Part shown: piece by piece, positions 1 through 10,729 of the stretch
Layout of the letters: each line of letters opens with the position of its first letter
How positions within the stretch are numbered: the stretch's first letter is position 1
DNA from: Isoetes taiwanensis
Lineage: Eukaryota; Streptophyta; Lycopodiopsida; Isoetales; Isoetaceae
Assembly (NCBI GenBank): GCA_021234155.1
Contig: JAJEKV010000058.1
Location: forward strand, 7,996,992-8,060,991
Direction of reading: 5' to 3'
DNA: 64,000 nucleotides
Translations under genes and position numbers: made by a program
Notes under the pieces: generated by a model
What the model saw: only the letters and a program-made list of their open reading frames with translations
What the model was told of the DNA's origin: nothing
Databases searched by the model: none

Positions 1-1019
1 CATTTCCATAGTCATCAATTGAATCTTCTTCCAATGCATGCTTTTCCCTGGTGCACATGAGAACATAGTATGAAACACCTTCCACATTGTCCGTGCCTAA
101 AAAGACACAAATACATCCAAAAATGTTTACAGTGTCATCTAAACCAGCCTTGCCCTCAAAGATACAAAACATCCACATCATTTTCAGCTTCAACACGAGA
201 GGCAATATGATCTGTGGGCTCCAAACTTTTTAGAGACCATTCTCCACAATGTTTAATGTTCTCACAATTCAACCAATTGAAGTTAATGCAAGCATCACAA
301 AAGCACGAGAGTGGTCTGCATAGCAACTTTGTTGGATCTGCTGGGTTTATAGTTGACATGCATCGTATCCGCCGAGTACCGTGTAAAGTCTTGCAATTGA
401 ATGCTTGTCGCCTCGTTCACATCACTGCTTTTCCAACCTCCCAAAACACCCTTTCACAATCCGATTCCTTGGCCCTTAAAACTGCGACAAGTAAGTTTCG
501 CAGACTGCCATCGGCATGCCATTTTGTTTTTCTCTGCTTGCTCTCAAGCCACAACTTTGCTATACCAGCCTCGCTATTTGCAACCTTATTGGAAATGGAG
601 ATGATGGAACTTAGAATTATTGTAGTGTAGGTACATTACCCATTTGCTTCTCCTCGATACAAAATCCTAGAGATACAAACTTAATTTCATCTATTGGTTC
701 TTTGCTTTTACCCGATTATCATGTTGTGAGATAAAAGTGACCATGTTACATAATCCCCGATAGTAAAGAGAACAGAGTAGACAGCTATGCATGTAAGACA
801 TTTTTGATAGAATTGATGGTCCATGCACACTACGGCAAACTTCATATCTTCCAACTCTCTCGTGGATGCAGCTCTCCCCGCTATGATAGGGCATGGTGGG
901 AAAATTACACCTCCACCATGTTGGAAAAACAATGGACAAATGGTAGATCATTTTGAGATCGGACCCAACTTTGATGTCTACGTCTCCTACTACGTTGCCA
1001 TAGCTAGGCCGTGAATTCT
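1..1019. other. No recognisable gene
   Basis: Several short open frames exist on both strands (longest about 146 codons, minus strand, 691-1131), but none shows a family motif, a signal peptide or a consistent frame. The last part (about 820-1015) may be the 5' continuation of the PPR relic that follows. It is AT-rich and has no repeats I could see. Confidence 0.4.
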
Positions 1020-2640
1020 TTAGACAGGCCATGGATTCTTCAGATAGCAAATTCGGACATGCCAACATTGTCAAATACAGGCAAGGCACATGCACATTCA
1101 TAAGAAACCTTCTAATAGATATGTATGGCAAATGTGGAAATATAGATGAGGCAAAGCATATGTTGATGGAACATGGAAACGGAATTTATATTCATGGATT
1201 CTTATGATAAATGCATATATGGTACATGAACAGCTCAAAAGGGCTTTTTACCATTTTAGACAGATGCAGCCGGAAGTTGAGATGCCAGATAAGGTTACGA
1301 TCTCCATCATTACTAGTGCTTGTTCTGGTTATGGTTATTTCGAATAGGGTATTTATTGCAAGCAAAGAAATTGAATGTCATATTGTTGTTGAGACTTCTT
1401 TTATCAATTTGTATCGCAATTTCAGTAGAGTGGAAGAAGCATATAGAGTTTCAACACAATTCTATTATGGGATATCATTTCTCGGAATGTTATGATAGGA
1501 TCCTGTCTTCAAAATGGGTTTAGAAAGAGTGCCACTAATGATCCAATGCAGTTTTGAAGGTTATTTTCCAAATGAGGCCACCTTAGTCAAAAGGATACAT
1601 AGCTATGTTATATGCAACACATCAAGTGTTGTCACTAGAACTGCAATCATTAATATGTATAGTAAGTCTGGAAGTCCGGAGGATGCGTAAAAGACATTTG
1701 AGAGAATCGGTGTGAAAGAATTCTCTGGACTTTGATGGTTGGAGCTCTGGCTCAGAATGGGTTGAGCAAAGATGCTATACAGCTTGCCCAAAAAATCCAG
1801 TTGGAAGGCTTGGAGATGGATAGGGTAACAACTATCAATGTTCTATATGCATGCTCCAGTTTTCACCTCTTGGCTGATGGCAAAAGGATTCATGCCTATT
1901 TTATGGCTCGTGATTTCATCTTAGATGTCACTGTAGGAAATTCTCTACTGGCTTGTATTTAAAATGTGGAAGTATTTTCTCCGCATGCATGATTGCTTAT
2001 GCTATGTCTGAACAAGATATTATTTCTTGGACCACTATGATTACTGGATACGTCCAATATCCTGTTGGTGTATCTCAGAAAATGTAGCCAATACATCAGC
2101 TACTGAATATGCAAAACTTACAGGCAAGCTGATCCATAAAGCAGTGGCATTGAGCTTGCTGTACTTCTCTCTTGAACATGTATGCTAGGTGTGGAAGCAT
2201 TGAGAATGCCTTTGCAATGTTCAACAAGCTCTGTAAATAAGATGCAACTTCATTGTTCTCTATGGTAGCAGCTTATGCCAACAATGGGCATGAAATGGAA
2301 GCTATCAATATATTTTAAAGAATGCATGCAGAAGGCATAATTCTTCACAAAGTTACAATTACTAGTTTTCTTTTCATATGTAGCAAAAGGCTTTTATTGA
2401 ATGAAGGATGCCATTGGTTTCTGTCCTTGAGTAAGGATGTTTATATTGAAGTTGAGGAATATTACAATTGTATCATTAGTATTCTTGGTCGATCAAGAAA
2501 ATTAGATGAAATATACGATTTTGTCAGTAGTATGTCCATTAGCACATCTCCAATTATCGCAACAACCTTTTCGAGTGTCTTGAAGCTCATAGTGAGTAAC
2601 AAGGAGCTAACATTCCTTGGAGCTAGACAGTGGAGAAAGT
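1020..2640 (+). pseudogene. Decayed pentatricopeptide repeat (PPR) protein gene
   Basis: Conceptual translation in shifting frames gives consecutive PPR-like units. These include a segment with LLIDMYGKCGNIDEAK near 1100-1160, DKVTISIITSACSGYG near 1285-1335, NGLSKDAIQLAQKIQLEG near 1755-1815, a segment ending in ISWTTMITGYVQ near 2025-2055, and NMYARCGSIENAFAMFNK near 2180-2230. The 35-residue spacing and the LIDMYGKCG / ISWTTMI signatures are typical of plant PLS-class PPR proteins, which bind and edit or process organelle RNA. Many in-frame stops and frameshifts interrupt it, and no start codon or C-terminal E/DYW domain was found. I infer a dead copy. The largest intact piece is about 76 codons (1732-1962). 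Confidence 0.8.
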
Positions 2641-2924
2641 TCACCTTATATATGATTTATCTAGCATCCATTCCACTGTCATATCTTTTGAAAGATAATT
2701 GTTTTTTGTTATCAAGCCTCATCCCGATCAGAACAAAGAATTCATGTGCAGCTTCCATTCAAGACTACTATAATAACACCTCCAAATGTGCAAGCTGCTT
2801 TCAATCGTGCATGAGCCTTGTGTAACATGGTTGTGGAAAGGTGGTATTCTCTTGCCTAGAGTAAGTACCAAGTTTCCTTTGAACATTGACATTACCATGT
2901 TGCAATGCTTTAAAAGTTTAGAAA
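2641..2924. other. No gene recognised between PPR relic and fold-back
   Basis: About 280 bases of mixed composition. The end of an open frame from the PPR relic runs to 2825, but nothing beyond about 2640 looks like PPR sequence. Confidence 0.3.
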
Positions 2925-3490
2925 ACACTTGGGACATGGTTGAGAAGCTGCAGTTGAAAAAATAAAGCAATAGGAACTGACGGAATAGGATTTGGAGTTA
3001 TCCTCCTCCCAGTGTGGCAATTAGAATTTAAGAGTGCCTTTTACAAGAGCAAAATTGTTTGGGATCATTCGATAGCCAATAGATCCAAACTTTGTTATTA
3101 GCTGCCATGGTTTTCAAGATCCATGTTTAGAAAAGGTGCACCTAGTTATCCAAGAAAACCACCACGCTTTTGGCCTCCCAAACATAAACCGCATAATAAC
3201 TAAGCAACACATGTGGTTTACATTTCGAGACCAAAATGTAGTCGTTTTCTTGGATAACTAGGTGCACCTTTGCTAAACATGCATACGGAGCCATGGCAAC
3301 TGAAATGACAGAGTTTAGATCTATTGCCCATCCCAAGTGATCCTAAACAATTTTACTACTGCAAAAGGTGCTCTTGACTTCTAATTGCCACACGGGGAGG
3401 AGGATAACTCCAAACCCCATTCCGCCGGGCCTTATTGCTTTGTGCTTTCAACTGCAAAGATCTCGACAATGTCCCAATCAGAACCGACTA
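2925..3490. repeat. Imperfect inverted repeat (fold-back)
   Basis: The plus strand at about 2930-3120 and the minus strand at about 3480-3270 share the same ordered blocks: TTGGGACAT, GCAGTTGAAA, AAAGCAATA, TTTGGAGTTATCCTCCTCCC and GTGTGGCAATTAGAA, followed by an AAAATTGTTT / GATC block. The two arms therefore face each other around a centre near 3200. The right arm is the end of the satellite-like monomer described in the next entry, so the fold-back is a partial second copy in opposite orientation. Confidence 0.8.
3132..3271. repeat. Hairpin at the centre of the fold-back, 27-bp perfect arms
   Basis: Arms 3133-3159 and 3244-3270 are exact reverse complements (core GGTGCACCTAGTTATCC). The roughly 85-bp space between them holds a second, imperfect palindrome around AAACCGCATAATAACTAAGC / CACATGTGGTTTA. 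The structure looks like the tip of a fold-back element. No target duplication was identified. Confidence 0.8.
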
Positions 3491-4315
3491 AAACTCGACC
3501 CCCATAACATAAACCCTTCAATAACCTAGCAACACACATGGTTTATGTTTCGGAGACCATATCCTAGTCAGATTCGACCAGGATCTTGCACAATGCCATG
3601 ACGTAGAGGGAGGGTGTTGATGCCAGAAGAAGGACCCTTAAAACCTTCCCAAAGTAGTTCGCCCCAAAGGTCCTCTCCTGAAGAACCCTGGCCACGGACG
3701 AGCAACTCTCCCACTCCGGAACTATGAACTGACTCTGCCAATGGACTCAAAACATTGACATTACCCTGGGGACCAAGTTTCGTGGGCAAGAGACCACCCC
3801 TTCTCCAAAAAGCGCCAAAATAGCTCATATCCAACATGTTCGTAGTCAATTGGTCTAAGAGATGGCTGCGGAATACTGCCATGTAGAGGGTTCGTTTTCC
3901 TTTTGTTGCCAAAAATGACCGTGTAACTCGGTCTTTAGGGTAATTTTGTCATTCTGGATGGCATGGCGAAGTCGAATCTCCATTCCGGAGCCTCTGCCCA
4001 AATGACAAAACACTTGGGTGTCTACACGGTCGACCGCAGGACGCTTCGCGGTTTGATAAGTTCTCCTGGACCGATCTTGATTTTTCTGAACATGCTTGAA
4101 GCAGGTTACTAGAACATTGATTCACCGACGGATAGGGAAACCGAAAGCAACGGGAGGGTAGGGGAGCATTGGCATTTACCCTCCGGAGGAGCCCGGCAGA
4201 AAGGTCGCCTCGACAACTTTTCCGAGGAGGATCGTCACTGGGTCCGCCCTCCTCCGGGTGAGGAAGCCGCAAAGTCCTGGCATGGTTCGATTTGGGGAAG
4301 GGTGTCAGCTTTTAT
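3260..4315 (-). repeat. Single diverged monomer of the 1,086-bp satellite, inverted
   Basis: Read on the minus strand from 4315 down, this matches the satellite unit of 56.3-64 kb block by block in the same order. Shared blocks include GACACCCTTCCCC, GACTTTGCGG..TCCCTCAC, GATCGG..CAGGAGAACTT.TCAAAC, GACAAAATTACCCTA / GGCGAAATTACCCTA, CCAATTGACTACGA, GAGCTA.TTTGGC, AACTTGGTCCC..GGG.AATGTC, GAGTCCATTGGC, GGCATCAACAC and CGAGT. It is about one full monomer long and clearly diverged by substitution, unlike the array copies. It is not coding: the minus frames at 3568-3912 and 3949-4272 do not continue through the array units. Confidence 0.85.
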
Positions 4316-4527
4316 GTTCTTCAAGATCCCTCTATTCTATCCCTTGCCAAACTCCTCTACCAAAAATTCCAAAGGTTATCATATTTCTTGCATAAAGTCC
4401 TAGTCATCATGTCCACATCACCACCATCTAGCCATGTCACCCAAAATTTACCAACATCACCCAATGAAAAGACCAAAGATAGATATCTTTTCATTTTTGG
4501 CCTAGTCAAAACTTGACCTAGCTTACT
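4316..4527. other. Unassigned spacer
   Basis: AT-rich sequence between the satellite-like monomer and the 19-bp minisatellite. A 74-codon plus-strand frame (4292-4516) shows no family features. Confidence 0.3.
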
Positions 4528-5950
4528 TTGCATGCCATGTCACCACTTGAGTGCCTAGGTGGCAAGGTGGCATGCCCGAGTCACCTTGGCATGTTGGAGC
4601 CTGTGTGCCATGTTGATGCCGCGTGGCATGTTGGAGCCACCTTGGCATGTTTGAGCCTAGGTGGCATGTTTGAACCACCTTGGCATGTTGGAGCCCACGC
4701 AGGCATGTTTGAGCCACCTTGGCATGTTGGAGCCTAGGTGGCATGTTGGAGCCCACGTGGCATGTTTGAGCCACATTGTCATGTTGGAGCCTAGGTGGCA
4801 TGTTGGGAGCCCACGTGGCATGTTTGAGCCACCTTGGCATGTTGGAGCCTAGGTGGCATGTTGGACCCAAGGGCACGCTTTGAGGCACCTTGACATGTTT
4901 GAGCCACCTTGGCATGTTTGAGCCTAGGTGGCATGTTGGTGCCTAGGTGGCATGATTGAGCCACTTTGGCATGTTGGAGCCTAAATGGCATGTTGGAGTC
5001 CCCAGGGCATGTTTGAGCCACCTTGGCATGTTTGAGCCGAGTGGCATGTTTGAGCCATTTGGCATGTTGGAGTCTACGCAGATGTTGGGAGCCCGTGGCA
5101 TGTTTGAACCACCTTGGCATGTTGGAACCTAGGTGGCATGATGGAGCCCGCACCGCACATTTGAGCCACCTTGACATGTTTGATCCACCTTGGCATGTTT
5201 GAGCCTAGGTGGTATGTTGGTGCCTAGGTGGCATGTTTGAGCCACCTTGGCATGTTGGAGCCTAGGTGGCATGTTGGAGCCACCTTGGCATGTTGGAGCC
5301 ACCTTGGCATGTTAGGGGCCTAGGTGGTATGTTTGAGCCACCTTCGCATGTTGGAGCCTAGGTGGCATATTGGAGCCCAAGCGTGGCATGTTTGAGCCAT
5401 CTTGGCATGTTTGAGCCTAGTGGCATGTTTGAGCCACCTTGGCATGTTGGAGTCTAGGTGCTATGTTGGGAGCCCACGTGGCATGTTTGAGCCACCTTAG
5501 CATGTTGGAGCCCACTGCATGTTGGAGCCCACGCAGATGTTTGAGCCACCTTGGCATGTTGGAGCCTAGGTGGCATGTTGAAGCCCATGTGGCATGTTTG
5601 AGCCACCTTGTCATGTCGTGAGCCTAGGTGGCATGTTTGAGCCACCTTGGCATGTTGGAGCCTAGGTGGCATGTTGGAGCCCCACGTGGCATGTTTGAGC
5701 CACCTTGGCATGTTTGAGCCTAGGTGGCATGTTAGAGCCACTGGTGGCATGTTGGAGCCTAGGTGGCATGTTTGGGCCAACTTGGCATATTTAAGCCTAG
5801 GTGGCATGTTGTGAGCCACCTTGGCATGTTGGAGCCTAGGTGGCATGGTGGAGCCCACGGGCATGTTTTAGCCACGCTGGCATATTGGAGCCTGCATGGC
5901 ATGTTAGGAGCCCACGTGGCATGTTGGAGCCACCTTGGTGGCATGTTTGA

Positions 5951-5955
<5 letters not shown>
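4528..5955. repeat. 19-bp minisatellite, about 75 copies
   Basis: The array is built from three alternating 19-bp variants: GGCATGTTGGAGCCTAGGT, GGCATGTTGGAGCCCACGT and GGCATGTTTGAGCCACCTT. They often occur in sets of three, giving a higher-order period near 57 bp. Single-base indels occur throughout. Because 19 is not a multiple of 3, all frames stay partly open and give long low-complexity peptides; these should not be taken as genes. There are no unique spacers, so it is not a CRISPR. Confidence 0.95.

Positions 5956-5980
<25 letters not shown>
5956..5980. repeat. (CT)n microsatellite
   Basis: About 12 CT dinucleotides directly follow the minisatellite and precede the LINE-like tail. Confidence 0.9.
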
Positions 5981-6382
<402 letters not shown>

Positions 6383-6588
6383 TATCCATCGCCGCTGTCC
6401 TTCCCGCCATTGCCAATTGGACCAGATGGATCGGCAGGAACACCACCATTGTTCTCAACATTCATATTCTCACCATTCACAAATTCCTCTTCAACAAATG
6501 AAGCTTCAAAGGCCAATTGTCTCATAGAATGCTTGAGACATAAATTCATTTGTGAACATATCGCCTTCTTCAAATGCCTCGGGACCAA
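6383..6588 (-). pseudogene. 3' part of a MYB/SANT-like gene split by a gypsy element
   Basis: This is the downstream half of the gene whose first half lies at 14,483-15,103. On the minus strand, starting at the target duplication (6584-6588), the frame left by the upstream half stays open for 24 more codons after the five-base duplication and reaches a TGA about 75 bases further on. One base later in frame, an acidic, Asn/Gly-rich reading continues to about 6383. The junction is direct: TTGGT ends the upstream half and the same five bases start this part. Whether the TGA is the true stop or results from a one-base error cannot be decided here. Confidence 0.65.
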
Positions 6589-6902
6589 TGTTAGAGCCTG
6601 AACTCTAACCTTGCAAGAAGGATGGAAAACCCAACAATCCAAGCTCAATCTATCAAAACAAGGCAATGCACAACACAAAGAATCATCATCTCCATAGCTA
6701 GATCAATCAAAATCCTCTCTCTCCATACACCGCCTCTCTCTGTTCTTCTCCCCTCCGCCGATAATACCTGATCATAATGGCCCCACAATGCATACGTGCA
6801 AATATCCCCAGACGCTGCATGCGCCAGATATCACTCTATATACCGGTATATGATGAGTGTGGTGAGTGGTGACGAGTGTGGTGAATGGTGATGACCCCAA
6901 CA
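6589..6902 (-). repeat. Gypsy-1 3' LTR
   Basis: 314 bp, TGTTAGAGCC...GACCCCAACA on the plus strand. It carries a short GTGGTGA-type repeat near 6852-6892 and keeps the empty site (GGTGATGACC) of the hAT insertion found in the other LTR. Compared with the 5' LTR, most differences fall at CTG/CAG/CG positions. Confidence 0.92.
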
Positions 6903-7373
6903 ATTGGCGACCACGGTGGGAAAATGTGCCACTCACTGCATGAGAACCCACAACAAAACAAACTCATATGGTCCTTGGGACATGTCCCCAAATGACACAT
7001 TTACACCCTCCTCAAATCCAAATGACTAATACAAACAAACTAGTCCAAAATGACGTTGACGAAACAGAGTCTTTGTAATCGTGGCAAACTTTGAAAGCTG
7101 ATATCTTGAGTTCCGTAACTCCGCTTGACCTGCACCATAGCTCGTTGGATTCAGACGCCTAAACGCATCTTTTGATGTAGGATAGATGAAGTATTATTGA
7201 TCTGTCACCATCTGTTTTACAGAAAAACGACCTGCTGTAACCCAAAAATTCTCCACAATTCTCTCAGAATTGAGCTCGCCAAATCAATCCCTTAGAAAAG
7301 CACTTCTCTTTCAAAATAAGGCCTGAGATCCTTGCCATTTCTGGGATTAGGCAACAATTCCCCTTCCGAGTCA
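6903..7373. other. Gypsy-1 internal non-coding region next to the 3' LTR
   Basis: No polypurine tract is obvious beside the LTR. Instead TTGGCGACCACGGTGGG follows the LTR on the plus strand at 6904-6920. This is the same motif that forms the primer-binding site beside the other LTR, but in opposite orientation. A short plus-strand frame from 6943 (ATGAGAACCC...) ends after about 30 codons. Confidence 0.5.
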
Positions 7374-8225
7374 TCAAGTAGAAAGCCCCACTGGTACCTC
7401 TTTATCAATCAGAAATGGACCTTCCCATGGGCTTTGAAATTTGGATAGATGCTTCTTAGTGGTCCTGCACAACACCAATTGCCCTTCCTCAAATGGATTG
7501 ACAACCTGTAACTTATCTTTGATAAGCTTTACTTTTTGTTTATGCCTCATATTGAAGTCTGCTGCTTCTTGTCTCATCTCTTGCAATTGCAAAGAAATCA
7601 TCCATCCTATTATGCACTTGATTTGGAGTTGGAACTTCTCCTAAATTCTCATAATAAGGGAGCTCCACAAATGAACACAAAGGAATGTCCAAATGAATAG
7701 GCATCACATTTTGCACTCCATAAACCAATTCAAATGGTATAAATCCTGTGAGCCAACTTGTAAGTACACCAAACTCCATAAGGCACCCATCAATGCTTCA
7801 TGCCAATTTCTTTGATTATCCTTCAACTGTTTTGGCCAAGATAGCTTTTAATTTTGTTCAGACTCAGCTTGCCCATTGCCCTGTGGATAATAAGCAGAAG
7901 CTTGCACATGTTGAACACCAATCTTTTCTGTTAACTGAGCTACTACTTTTCCCATGAAATGACTTCCCCGATCAGACAAAAGAATGGTTGGAACACCAAA
8001 CCGAGAAATCAAATTGTGATAAAGAAAGCTTACTGTGGTATTTTCTGTAGCATGCTTTGCTGGAATTGCTTCTACCCACTTTGTAAACATACATGTGGCT
8101 GCCAAGATATACTTATGACCTTTGGAAGATGGAGGATTGATAGGCCCAATGTAATCCAATCCCCACATATGAAATGGACCAACGCTCATTCTTTCTTGCA
8201 CTATTAGGGTATCATTCTCAATCAT
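7374..8225 (-). pseudogene. Gypsy-1 integrase core and C-terminus
   Basis: Two overlapping minus-strand frames (7848-8225, then 7540-7779 and 7374-7601) encode the DDE core and tail. The first Asp is in GLDYIGP, the second in SDRGSHF, and the Glu is in YYPQGNGQAESE. Downstream VYGVQNVMPIHLDIP and the terminal SPWEGPF match the conserved C-terminal region of plant gypsy integrases. All three catalytic acids are present, but at least two frameshifts separate core from tail. It would insert element cDNA into the host genome. Confidence 0.88.
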
Positions 8226-8547
8226 TTTTTGTTTTTCTCTTTAGGCCAGAGGAAATTAATATTTTTGATGAACTTTTGATGGTTATGATGTCCAGGATAA
8301 GCCTGAATCAGTCTTTTTATTTGCTTGGCCTTGTCCTAACGGATCCAACCTTCGCTTCGGCATTGCAAAATTCTATACCCACTATAGTCTTCATGATGGC
8401 AACAACTCTAGGGTAAACAGAGTAGAAAATTGCATATTTGCATACTGAACAATTTTACGCTCATGCAAATTAGAGATGAAAGAGGTGATATGTGTAATAA
8501 CCAGGTTTGAACAAGTGAAATGGCGTAGAAGAGATGGGCAAGCCAAA
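8226..8547 (-). other. Interrupted segment inside the Gypsy-1 integrase
   Basis: About 320 bases lie between the zinc-binding H2C2 domain and the catalytic core, where related elements are nearly continuous. A minus-strand reading near 8225-8330 contains QIKRLIQAYPGHHNHQKF, which may be degraded integrase. The rest is unassigned. It could be a small insertion or simply decay. Confidence 0.35.
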
Positions 8548-9570
8548 CTAGTAGGTGCACTGCTTGGAGTTGCATTGGAATGGCATATTATTATGGCCTG
8601 TTAACTGCTTATGCCTTTGACACTTCTCATATTTGCTAACAAAGTCTCTAGTATCCTTGTAAAGAGTTGGCCAATAATATCCCCAATGAAGGATCTTCCG
8701 AGCTGTGGTTCTGGCTGCAAAATGCCCCTGACAATCATGTGCTTGCTGCAACAAATCATGAGTTTGTTGACCAGCAACACATCTTAATAAGAGACCTTCC
8801 ATAGTCCTCTTATAAAGAATAGCTTCATGCACCACATAACCAGCTGCTTGTACTCTAAGAGCATGCTTTTGTTGCTTTGAAAATGATGAAGGATAAGTCT
8901 GATCTTGCAAATACCTGTATATGTTGGCATACCAAAGATCCACCGTCTCAATGAACCCTTGTAATACTCCATTATCCCGAAATGCTACTTGCTGGTGCAT
9001 TTCCTCTTCTATTTCAGCACCACTACTCAAATAGGCACTTGGATTATGAGCTCCTTGAGCCATCTTAACATACTTCAACTCAAATTCTTGTATGATAAGA
9101 GCCCATCTTGTAAACTTAGGATCTTGGACAGGCTTGTTGTAAATGCATGGCAACGGGTTCACATCCATATGAATGTAAACATACCGTACATTTGCTGAAT
9201 TCCATTGTGAAGGAAGAAGATAATGTCTAAATTTGTTCAAGGCCCACTTCAATGCCAATCCCAAGATGCTCCACATGAGTCCATTTTCGCTCTTGTGGAG
9301 TTAACAACCCGCTAGCATAGTAATTCACATCATAATGCTTTTGCTGATTTTTCCGACATAGTGTGAGCCCAAAGCTTGCTCCCAAACAAGAAAGAATAAA
9401 TGAAAAGGCTCACTCATTCTTGGAGGAATCAGCAAAGTCCTCTCTTTCAATTGTCCAAGGCACCATTCAAATGCTTCTTGAGCCGCCTTCCTTCCATCTA
9501 AAATTCTGCCCTTGCTTCATACAATCCACAAGTGGTCGGGTTACTTTAGCAAAATTGTGCAAATACCTCA
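8548..9570 (-). pseudogene. Gypsy-1 RNase H end and integrase zinc-binding domain
   Basis: The open part (8548-9276) contains the end of the RNase H / tether region (FTRWALIIQEFELKYV, then a stretch with AHNPSAYLSS). It is followed by the H2C2 zinc finger of integrase (QQAHDCQGHFAARTTA and WPTLYKDTRDFVSKYEKCQRHK). The RNase H active-site part at 9277-9570 is broken into short pieces on the minus strand. Together they link the RT to the integrase core. Confidence 0.8.
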
Positions 9571-9572
9571 TA

Positions 9573-10482
9573 CTAAAACCGGAGTTGACCATATAAGCTT
9601 CTCACTTGTGATACATTTGTAGGTGGTTTGACGTTCTCCAAGGCTGCAATCTTACCATGATCCACTTGTAACCCCTTTTCTGAAACATAATTGCCCAATA
9701 GTTTTCCTCCTCTAGTGAAGAAAATACACTTAGCAGGATTCAAACTTATTCCATACAATCGCTTCAAGAACTTTTTCGAGATGATCCAAGTGATCCTTTC
9801 TTGGATTCGAAAACACCATCAAGTCGCCTATAAAGACTCTCAAAAAGTCTAAAATATCATGAAAAGCATATGTCATAGCTCTCTGAAATGTGGCTGGAGC
9901 ATTTGTGAGGCCAAAAGGTAATACCTTGTAAGCATAGATGCCAAAAGGTGTTCGAAAAGCCGTCATTGCTTGATGTGGTGGATAGATTTGGATCTGATTA
10001 TATCCTGAGTACCCATCCAAGAAAGAATAGGCCTGATTTCCTGCAACAATATCCAATAAAGTGTCTATGAATGGTGTAGGAAAATGATCTCTTTTGGTAG
10101 CTTTATTGAGATCCCCAGAATCAATGCATACCGGATTGAGTTATTTGGCTTTCTCACTGGGACAATAGAACTGATCCAATCTGAATTTGGCACTGGTACA
10201 ATAAATCCTGCCTCCAAAAGCTTCATGACTTCAACCTTTACTTGCTCCTCTATTGCTGGACTCATTCGCCTTTGAGCTTGTTGGACTGGTTTTGATCCTT
10301 GTTTCAAATCAATGGTGTGCACCACAACCTCTGGTGGAATGCCTTTTAATTCTTTGTAATTTCTTGCCAAAACATCCCTGAATTCTCTTAACAAAGATAT
10401 CAAATCACGTTCCTCCTCTTGAGTAAGATCGCCTCCAATAGTAACCAATTCTTCTTGATTTCCTTGAGAAATATTAATGTTC
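9573..10482 (-). pseudogene. Gypsy-1 reverse transcriptase
   Basis: Three minus-strand frames (10065-10448, 9730-10056, 9573-9767) give RT blocks in order: SDWISSIVPVRKPNNSIRY, then YSFLDGYSGYNQI, PFGIYAYKVLPFGLTNAPATFQRAM, the catalytic region, and the connection block LYGQLRF. The catalytic box, normally [YFI]xDD, reads FIGDL here, so the first Asp is replaced by Gly. Frameshifts occur near 10060 and 9740. As read, the enzyme would be inactive; a consensus error cannot be excluded. Confidence 0.9.
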
Positions 10483-10695
10483 TTGACTGAATGTGGTGAC
10501 TGTAATGAAGGTGGTGAGTGTGGTGACGAATGTGGTGAATGTGGTGAATGTGGTGACGAATGTGGTGAATGTGGTGACAGTGATGAATGTGGTGTGTGTG
10601 ATGACTGTGGTGACTGTAATGGATGTGGTGGATGTGATGATTGTGATGAATTTGGTGCATGTAATGACCGTGGATGACTGTGGTGAATATGGACT
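10483..10695 (-). repeat. GTGGTGA-type minisatellite, in frame with pol
   Basis: The plus strand repeats GAATGTGGTGA / GAATGTGGTGACGAATGTGG units. Read on the minus strand in the RT frame, most of it encodes a Ser-Pro-His linker (SPHSPHSSPHSPHSP-like) running directly into KNINISQGNQEE and the RT. Further upstream the frame slips once near 10675. Similar GTGGTGA units occur in both LTRs. Confidence 0.85.
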
Positions 10696-10729
10696 GATCC
10701 GATTTACCTCATCCTCCGGAATGCGCATG

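Noticed and set aside
4528..5955. CRISPR-like regular repeats
   Set aside because: Repeats are contiguous with no unique spacers, and the genome is eukaryotic.
10400..10728. His/Ser/Thr-rich frames in the other two minus-strand phases of the pol minisatellite
   Set aside because: Shadows of the repeat; only the phase joined to the RT is meaningful.
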